Shown here piece by piece: positions 8,321-13,305 of a stretch of DNA of 13,305 bases. A program made the position numbers and the translations under genes. Position 1 is the stretch's first letter; the number at the start of each line of letters is the position of its first letter. Where the stretch lies: NCBI GenBank assembly GCA_951394045.1, contig CATOAN010000046.1:1-13305 (forward strand). The letters run 5' to 3'. The stretch comes from Nitzschia sp. DOCU1. Lineage: Eukaryota > Bacillariophyta > Bacillariophyceae > Bacillariales > Bacillariaceae. The notes below the pieces were generated by a model, which was given only the letters and a program-made list of their open reading frames with translations, was not told where the DNA came from and did not search any database.

Positions 8321-8327
8321 TATAAAT
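8321..8327 (+). promoter_or_regulatory. TATA box of the sulfotransferase-like gene
   Basis: TATAAAT lies 52 bp before the ATG at 8379. A pyrimidine-rich CACTTCTACTC stretch about 25-30 bp downstream would be a fitting initiator, and the leader then reads CTCAACTCAACTCAGCTC. Spacing fits a TATA-driven core promoter with a short 5' leader. Confidence 0.55.
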
Positions 8328-8378
8328 CGGTGTTCACAAGCACACTTCTACTCTGCTCAACTCAACTCAGCTCTTACC

Positions 8379-9430
8379 ATGTTGCCGCAACATTTAGATG
8401 ACGATAATAAGAAATCCAAAGTTCCTCCGCGAAGCTACAAGTGGCCGGTGATGATCCTTTGTGCCGTCTTTGGTTATGGCGTCTGTCAGCTGGACCTGTC
8501 GCTGGGCTACGTGCCGACCAGCATGAGGAGCTTTACGACCCCTAACTACATGGGTGATAATGGCGGAAAGAAGCCGATTTTGCAAATTAGCGTCATCGGG
8601 GAACGAAATTCCGGCACGAGATGGACGTGGAGGTGAGCGTACCTGAAGGCATTGACGTACTTGGATGATGCGACGTTTGACTCACCTCTTGACTCTGCTG
8701 ATCCCACTATACTAGTCATTTGAACAATTGCTTTAACCACTCACTCGAAGTCAAAACGAAACTTACGCGCTACAAGCACTGGTTTCAATACCCCGGCTAC
8801 TATCGCTACCCCCACGACACGCTGGTCATTGCGCAATTCCGAAATCCCTATGACTGGCTCAAGGCCATGCAACACGTGCCACACCACTCCCCCGCTCACT
8901 TGCCCTTTCGCAGCGATCACAAATGGAAAGAATTCTTGACGACGCCCTGGACAATGGAGCGCATTGGCACGGATCGATGGAACAATTTGACCACGCCTTG
9001 TCAGGAACACTTTGATTATCGGGATATCATCTCGTGTGAGGTGGAACCCTTGGACAAGAAACATTATGATCACAAGCTCTTGTATTCGGAACATCAGCCC
9101 TTTTATGAAATGAGAAATGATGGCAGTGGAAAGCCATATAACAATATTATGGAAATGAGGACGGACAAGATTCGAAACTTTTTGTCGGTCAAGCAATACG
9201 AAGGAATTGCCGACGTGTGGACGGTACAATACGAGTACTTGCTTACCAAGGGAACGGCAGAGCTCATCAATCAAATTTCGGAATGGACGGGGGTCAAGCC
9301 CAAGTGCGACCCCATGCCGCCGCAGCAACGACGCAACCGGCCAGTGGAAAAGGAAATGGCGGCCTTTATCAGGTCCAATTTGAACTGGACAGTGGAAGCC
9401 TGGATTGGATATGGACCGCATGCGGATTGA
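8379..9430 (+). CDS. Sulfotransferase-like type II membrane protein (two exons)
   Basis: I read this as join(8379..8632,8716..9430), 322 residues. After a short basic N-terminus, residues 21-45 (KWPVMILCAVFGYGVCQLDL) form a signal anchor, as in Golgi-resident sulfotransferases. Residues 70-84 (ISVIGERNSGTRWTW) carry a P-loop-like GERNSGTRW motif that matches the 5'-phosphosulfate-binding loop of PAPS-dependent sulfotransferases. FRNPYDWLKAM at 126-136 fits the 3'-phosphate-binding Arg region, and VQYEYLL near residue 248 fits a later conserved strand. The expected activity is transfer of sulfate from PAPS to a glycan or protein in the Golgi lumen; the substrate cannot be told. Splicing gives RWTW-S-HLNNCFNHSLEVKT, continuous with the fold. 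The second exon's frame lacks an ATG at its beginning, so it is not a separate gene. Upstream lie a TATA box and a foldback element; downstream are a hairpin and AATAAA. Confidence 0.8.
8633..8715 (+). other. Spliceosomal intron (83 bp)
   Basis: The donor is TGGAG|GTGAGC and the acceptor is ATACTAG|TCATTTG. Removing it joins AG to T as a Ser codon (phase 2) and continues the frame as SHLNNCFNH. Read through, the frame hits TGA at 8634. The intron falls three residues after the GERNSGTRW motif. Confidence 0.88.
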
Positions 9431-9570
9431 TTCGACTGACTGACCGATGGATTCAGAGCGATTCGACTTCTTCTACTAGACTAATAGTACTGTACAGGGC
9501 CACTATCCTGTTGTGCCGCCAAGCATGGTTTGACACCGTTCTGTTTTGCTTAACAAGGTTATGCAGGCTA

Positions 9571-9605
9571 TGCGACGAATCATTTATGTGCAATGATTCA
9601 TCGCA
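9571..9605 (+). repeat. Strong hairpin in the presumed 3' UTR
   Basis: Arms at 9571-9584 and 9592-9605 pair at 13 of 14 positions around the 7-base loop TATGTGC, with a single C/A mismatch. It begins 141 bases after the stop codon and ends 5 bases before AATAAA. It could stabilise the mRNA end or aid 3' processing. Confidence 0.65.
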
Positions 9606-9610
9606 AACTT

Positions 9611-9616
9611 AATAAA
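9611..9616 (+). terminator. Polyadenylation signal AATAAA
   Basis: Canonical AATAAA about 180 bases past the stop of the sulfotransferase-like gene, directly after a hairpin. It is the most likely cleavage and polyadenylation signal for that transcript. Confidence 0.55.
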
Positions 9617-10106
9617 TCTATAACATCAGACAAGAGTTATAATCAGAACTGGAAGTACCCCGAACGAACAAATGATAATAGGACATATGCATCGACTTCA
9701 TCACAAAAGAAGGTATGGAAGGGGGACGCGTCGGCATGGACTTTAGTGTCGTAAAACAAGTATTATTTCTTCAGTTCTACCCGACTGCAGGCATTTGTAG
9801 AGAGCTATACTACTCTAACAATCACTGCCTATCTCTACTACAGCCAGTGGTTCGTGTCCAGCTGCCGGTAGTACGTACCGTAATGGTCGACTATATGCAT
9901 TCCCCTCTCTCTTGGTATCGAGCAAGGGTATCAGGATACATAGTTGATTGGCATCAATTTTTAAATATGCCACGCGTGCCCTCCCGGTCATCCGTTCCAC
10001 CTCACATTTTTCTCGGAAGCCAACATAGTCGTTCGTGCTTGCTTTCGTCCAAATCCCCCTGTGTATGTCAGATTTACCATTATCTCAAGGTGGCAATAGC
10101 GAAACT

Positions 10107-11366
10107 ATGTTGTGTTTCTTCCATTCGATCCGTCAGCATGCGCAGCCGACACTACTTGCAACATGGCTTGCTTTCATTGTCCTTCCCAAGTTTGCTTCGA
10201 GTGCGGCGCTAGAGTGCAATGGACTGAGCAACTTGTGTTCCGTCAAAGTGACAGATGCCTATTTTGCCATGGTGCACAATGGCATGGCGGCGGCGGAAAA
10301 TGGATTTGTCCTCGCCCCCAATCACATGGAAAACCCAATTCCAGACGCCTTCGATGCCGGCTATCGAGGGATGAACGTCGATATTTGTAACTGCAACGGG
10401 CAACTCGAGTTGTGTCACGGCAGTGATGTTTTAGGTTGTGGAGTTGGACGAGTCGATCCAGTGGCGGCGTTTACGGCAATCAACAATTGGATTATCGCCA
10501 ATCCAAACAACGTCATTATCATTACACTCGAGATCAATTCTGGAGCGGACGAAGAAGTTACCTTGGACATGGTTCATGAGCTTCTAAAGCAAATCCCAGA
10601 TGGATTCATCAATCGCTTCTACGACCGCTGGCCTGTTTCCAACACGACCGCTGACTGGCCTACTCTTGGGGACCTCATTGAGAACGAACAACAAGTTCTC
10701 TTTTTCTACTTTGATGGACCTGAAGGCACCGGTGATCATATTACTGGTTTGAATTACTGGTATGATTTTGCTTTGGCGACGGATTTCCAGTGGGACTCGT
10801 TACAAGAAATTGAATCGACTATGATGAGTAGCTGTCCCATCACACGCGGACTGACGTCGACGGGAGATTTCTTTCTACTGGAGGCAACCGTGCAGGACGA
10901 GTTTTTTGGAATGAATGTCATACCCAGTCAGGAAGCGGCCCAAACCATCAATACGGTAGAATGGACGGGGCCCGTTTTGGATGCTTGTGCCGCCATTCAC
11001 GGATTTCCTCCGACGATTGTTGCAGTCGACTTTTGGACCGAAGGCAATCTCACAACCTTGATCCAAGAACGCAACGCATTGATAGTTGGAGCCCCAACTC
11101 CATTGGTGACTTTATCTCCTACCAGTTTGGTAGTACCGTCTCCAGCACCTTCGCTGTTGCGAAGCGTAACTGAAGCCCCGACGCCCCCGACAAGTGATGC
11201 AGACACTGCCTCCGAGCCGAGCACTCCTGCCCCCACTCCGCTTGTTACACCGATCCCCGTGGACGCTAGAGGTTCCTTCAACTCGGTGGAGGCACAAAGC
11301 TCGGCTGCTATCATACAATATGGAATCGCATTGGGCGCTACTGTCATTGCCATAGCATTCGTTTGA
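10107..11366 (+). CDS. Secreted PLC-like phosphodiesterase, probably GPI-anchored
   Basis: From the ATG at 10107 the product has 419 residues; an in-frame ATG at 10065 would add 14. I prefer 10107 because it places the hydrophobic stretch TLLATWLAFIVL as a signal peptide near the N-terminus, with probable cleavage near KFASSA. The body resembles the X-domain TIM barrel of PI-specific phospholipase C-like phosphodiesterases. MVHNGMA holds the first expected catalytic His (His57), then LAPNHMENPIPDAFDAGYRG and MNVDI follow, LCHG holds the second (His104), and ANPNNVIIITLE ends the N-terminal half. A short X-like domain without a Y domain is typical of this secreted group, whose substrates are mostly unknown. 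Residues 329-385 are a Pro/Thr/Ser-rich stalk with APTPLVT twice, suited to O-glycosylation and mucin-like in style. The last 18 residues (IIQYGIALGATVIAIAFV) are hydrophobic and end without a charged tail, after small residues (QSSAA), which fits a GPI-attachment signal. Confidence 0.85.
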   Translation: MLCFFHSIRQHAQPTLLATWLAFIVLPKFASSAALECNGLSNLCSVKVTDAYFAMVHNGMAAAENGFVLAPNHMENPIPDAFDAGYRGMNVDICNCNGQLELCHGSDVLGCGVGRVDPVAAFTAINNWIIANPNNVIIITLEINSGADEEVTLDMVHELLKQIPDGFINRFYDRWPVSNTTADWPTLGDLIENEQQVLFFYFDGPEGTGDHITGLNYWYDFALATDFQWDSLQEIESTMMSSCPITRGLTSTGDFFLLEATVQDEFFGMNVIPSQEAAQTINTVEWTGPVLDACAAIHGFPPTIVAVDFWTEGNLTTLIQERNALIVGAPTPLVTLSPTSLVVPSPAPSLLRSVTEAPTPPTSDADTASEPSTPAPTPLVTPIPVDARGSFNSVEAQSSAAIIQYGIALGATVIAIAFV

Positions 11367-11618
11367 GTCCATGACTTCTTTTATAGAGAGATCGATTAAA
11401 TTACTAGAGGCATACGTGGAAAAGTGTTGTACGCTACTAGCAGAGTCCCAGACCAACAGAGGAGTCGTATTAACAAGTTCAGGGTGGGACATTCTCCTTG
11501 ACCATTTCATCTACTTTACCATATCGGTGATATCTAACGGTTGACCACGGCCGACGTTTCAAGTACATGTAAGGAAGAAGTTGTGAGTTATTGAAATTGC
11601 GCGATGCCTTCTTCAGTA
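11367..11618. other. Convergent intergenic region
   Basis: These 252 bp lie between the 3' ends of the phosphodiesterase (+) and the hydrolase (-). It must carry both 3' untranslated regions. I see no gene, no canonical AATAAA for the plus strand and no repeat of note. Confidence 0.6.
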
Positions 11619-12644
11619 TTAAGAGGAACCGACAACTGGTCTAACTAGGTTCACCATCACATCGTTGAACTTGACCGACTCGTCCATGAACGGCAAGTGT
11701 TTCGAATGTTCGAACCATACAACTTCTTTGGAAGGTGCCTTTAGTGCATCAATATACTCGGTGCTGATTTCGGGAAATACGCAATGATCTTGGCGCCCTA
11801 ACAAAAAGAATGTCGGCATTTTCAGTTCTGGAACCCGCTCAAGCAAATCTATCTTGGTGACTTCATCCCACGTTGCGTCAAGCGAAAACTCGAGAACTTT
11901 GTATATTTGAATCAAATCCCATAGTGAATGTTCAGGAACTCGAACAAAGATGCAACACATGTTCCATAGTCCACGCAAGTCCATGTCACCATCCAGCGCG
12001 GACAAACAATTGCGCTGTCGAATGAGTGATTTATATGTATGCGGTGGCGGTCCGACCACCTCCTTGAGTTCCTTGGCCATTTTCACTCGTCCTCTCTTTT
12101 CTGCTTCGGCGAGGACATAGTCAAATGTAAGTTGTTCCGAGGCTGCCCAGTTCCCAAGCTGTCCACATCCCACATAGGCCGCCACCTTGTCGGGGAACCT
12201 CGAGGCATACAATGGACCGAGAACGGATCCCCAGCTGTGCCCGAATATCGTCACTTTGGAATGACCAAGACGACGGCAAATGTTATCCACGAGTCCATCC
12301 AGATCCGAAATATATTGCTCGACCGTCAGGGTGCTCTTGTCGATTCGTTTCGGGTCAAAGGACTTTCCGCTGCCTCGTTGATCCCAGTAAACGACCGTAA
12401 AGACTTGCTCCAAGGCCTCCGAATTATAGTAGCGCCACAAGGCGTTTTCAAGTGCCATGCCTGGGCCACCATGAAGCATGATAAGAATAGGATTCTCCTT
12501 ATCCTTGCCGCGCACCACGACCCATTGATCGACGTTGCCGATGGACAGAAAGTGCACCTCGGCAATGCTGTGAGGTCCAGGAATCGGTGGCGTCGTACCA
12601 GGATTGCGATTGCTGCTCGATTGCCTTATTGATGTTTCTGCCAT
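11619..12644 (-). CDS. Alpha/beta hydrolase, proline iminopeptidase-like (peptidase family S33)
   Basis: Intronless gene of 341 residues, close to the usual length of proline iminopeptidases. HGGPG at 58-62 is the oxyanion-hole motif typical of family S33, and YWDQRGSGKS at 86-95 is the next family signature. GHSWGS at 135-140 is the nucleophile elbow with Ser137. GRQDH holds the likely acid (Asp286), and EHSKHLPF the catalytic His (His316). The cap domain at about 170-265 contains an RQRNCLSALDGDMDLRGLWN stretch. The enzyme would release N-terminal proline or act on other small amides or esters; substrate cannot be set from sequence. No signal peptide, membrane helix or organelle-targeting sequence is evident, so it is probably cytosolic. 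The first 25 residues are Ser/Pro-rich and look disordered. The start lies in CCAAAATGGC. It is convergent with the phosphodiesterase and divergent from the gene at the right edge. Confidence 0.92.
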   Translation of the reverse strand: MAETSIRQSSSNRNPGTTPPIPGPHSIAEVHFLSIGNVDQWVVVRGKDKENPILIMLHGGPGMALENALWRYYNSEALEQVFTVVYWDQRGSGKSFDPKRIDKSTLTVEQYISDLDGLVDNICRRLGHSKVTIFGHSWGSVLGPLYASRFPDKVAAYVGCGQLGNWAASEQLTFDYVLAEAEKRGRVKMAKELKEVVGPPPHTYKSLIRQRNCLSALDGDMDLRGLWNMCCIFVRVPEHSLWDLIQIYKVLEFSLDATWDEVTKIDLLERVPELKMPTFFLLGRQDHCVFPEISTEYIDALKAPSKEVVWFEHSKHLPFMDESVKFNDVMVNLVRPVVGSS

Positions 12645-13123
12645 TTTGGATTATTCATATTTGTGGGATTGTTGTGGATTCGGGTCGAAGCATCGTCATC
12701 GATATGAGAACAGCATCAGCGATGTTGCGATGCGCCAAGGTGAAGAGTTCGGAAGGAAGGAATCATCGAATAATCAAGAAAGATGAGACATTTCAATCAC
12801 GAGAACAATGTCTTGTGTGTGCTGTCATGTTGTCTGTGAGATCTTCTTTCTTGTCTGTGGCGACCGCGCTCGTGCGAACGGATGTGGGACTTGGTATCAA
12901 GAAGGCGGGCAGCCTCTTCTTCGTGGAGTTTCGTAGAGAATCAACGTATGTAGGACTCGGTACATGATCGCTGTCGAATCGCTTACGAAATTTTTCTCGA
13001 GCCGACACCGCGTGCCGCTTGCTGTCACCATGTTGCGTCGCCATAACGCGTGTTGTGATTTCGCGAAACGAAGTCACATCCAAAAAGCACTTCTTGCAAA
13101 AGTTCTTTTTTCTTTGTTTGACA
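12645..13123. other. Divergent promoter region
   Basis: These 479 bp separate the starts of the hydrolase (-) and the secreted-protein gene (+), so they should hold both promoters. The part next to the plus-strand gene ends in a T-rich stretch (TTCTTTTTTCTTTGTTTGAC) before the ATG. One palindromic E2F-like site is visible at 13059-13068. A 123-codon minus-strand frame at 12793-13164 overlaps the right-hand gene and looks like chance. Confidence 0.6.
13059..13068. promoter_or_regulatory. Palindromic E2F-like site TTTCGCGAAA
   Basis: A perfect 10-bp palindrome that contains the E2F/DP core (TTTCGCG) in both directions, 56 bp before the ATG at 13124. E2F/DP factors exist in diatoms and drive S-phase genes. 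Whether this single site is used is inference. Confidence 0.35.
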
Positions 13124-13305
13124 ATGAAGATACTCCTTGGAAGCGGACTGTTCGTCTTCTCCACAGCCTTGTTGCTAGTAGAAGGTCACGAAGGTAAGTC
13201 CGAGGTATTTTGGACTCAAAGTTCTTGAAGGGTTAAGATTTCGCCCCTTGTCACCATGTTCCTTATCAGGAGGTTCGCTTGTTCTGACGCCATGTTCCTC
13301 TGTTT
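13124..13305 (+). CDS. 5' end of a secreted protein gene (partial, two exons seen)
   Basis: I read this as join(13124..13193,13270..13305 and beyond). The first exon encodes MKILLGSGLFVFSTALLLVE then GHE. This is a textbook signal peptide: Lys in the n-region, an Ile/Leu/Phe core and a small polar end, with cleavage probably near VEG-HE. It is followed directly by a GTAAGT donor. The best acceptor is CTTATCAG at 13262-13269, giving a 76-bp phase-1 intron similar in size to the others here. The second exon then reads GGSLVLTPCSSV and stays open to the window edge. The mature protein is not in view, so its function cannot be named. Without splicing the frame ends at 13228. Confidence 0.6.
13194..13269 (+). 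other. Probable intron (76 bp) in the edge gene
   Basis: Donor GAAG|GTAAGT and acceptor TTATCAG|GAGG keep the frame open to the window end. The acceptor choice rests only on the AG context and on intron length, so it is less certain than the donor. Confidence 0.5.

Larger units (their letters stand above)
7145..8378. other. Long intergenic region with a foldback element
   Basis: This region of about 1.2 kb separates the divergent paralog 2 and sulfotransferase-like genes. It holds, in order, a palindrome CCGTAATTTACGG near 7263, a 14-bp inverted repeat pair (7268-7281 and 7449-7462), a 460-bp foldback element (7620-8079), a stretch without visible features, and a TATA box 52 bp before the ATG at 8379. 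A 78-codon open frame at 7364-7600 looks like chance: it is basic, short and resembles nothing I know. Confidence 0.7.
9431..10106. other. Intergenic region with 3'-end signals
   Basis: This 676-bp stretch separates two genes on the same strand. Its first part is the probable 3' untranslated region of the sulfotransferase-like gene, with a hairpin and AATAAA. The remainder should hold the promoter of the phosphodiesterase gene, but I see no clear TATA box at a useful distance. A 165-codon open frame at 9715-10212 overlaps the next gene in another frame and looks spurious. Confidence 0.65.

Noticed and set aside
8741..9421. 226-codon open frame antisense to the second exon of the sulfotransferase-like gene
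   Set aside because: It is the mirror of a real coding exon, no family motif is visible, and the sense strand carries the sulfotransferase motifs and a consistent splice.
10035..10106. Upstream extension of the phosphodiesterase
   Set aside because: The frame opens at a GTG, and the ATG at 10065 would put a hydrophilic stretch before the signal peptide. The ATG at 10107 gives a normal secretion signal, though 10065 cannot be excluded.
12039..12632. 197-codon plus-strand open frame within the hydrolase gene
   Set aside because: It is a shadow of the minus-strand hydrolase, which has all the S33 motifs; the plus-strand product shows none.
12793..13164. 123-codon minus-strand open frame near the right edge
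   Set aside because: Basic, low-information sequence overlapping the signal-peptide exon of a plus-strand gene with a good splice donor.

Overview
The window is nuclear DNA of a eukaryote, most probably a diatom, likely a raphid pennate. Three introns are short (76, 83 and 93 bp) with GT...AG borders. The gene set (Rab escort protein, type II membrane proteins with long disordered cytosolic tails, a membrane-anchored sulfotransferase-like protein, a GPI-type secreted phosphodiesterase) and the loose gene spacing also fit. There are no Shine-Dalgarno-led operons. The diatom assignment is inference from protein style; the eukaryotic one is firm.

Layout. 1-565: non-coding, with a short TTG microsatellite. 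566-2857 (+): a single-exon Rab escort protein, the prenylation cofactor that presents Rab GTPases to geranylgeranyl transferase II, carrying an extra small domain. 2876-4678 (-) and 5312-7144 (-): two tandem paralogs of a single-pass membrane protein. Each has a disordered N-terminal tail of 200-250 residues, one transmembrane helix, and a cysteine-containing ectodomain resembling a right-handed beta-helix. The first has a 93-bp intron that the second lacks; comparing the paralogs fixes its borders. 7145-8378: a long intergenic region with a 460-bp foldback element (80-bp imperfect terminal inverted repeats) and, next to the sulfotransferase gene, a TATA box. 8379-9430 (+): a two-exon sulfotransferase-like type II membrane protein. 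9431-10106: non-coding, with a strong hairpin just before an AATAAA signal. 10107-11366 (+): a secreted PLC-like phosphodiesterase with a Pro/Thr stalk and a C-terminal hydrophobic tail of GPI-anchor type. 11619-12644 (-): an alpha/beta hydrolase of the proline iminopeptidase type. 12645-13123: a divergent promoter region with an E2F-like palindrome. 13124-end (+): the first exon of a secreted protein, cut by the window edge.

How the genes relate. There is no operon logic. Several products belong to the secretory or cell-surface route: the Rab escort protein supports vesicle traffic, the sulfotransferase-like protein would sit in the Golgi, and the paralog pair and the phosphodiesterase would be exposed at the cell surface. 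The grouping may be chance. The least described item is the paralog pair, with its conserved cytosolic motifs and unknown ligand. The foldback element and the intron difference between the paralogs are the main signs of recent genome change.
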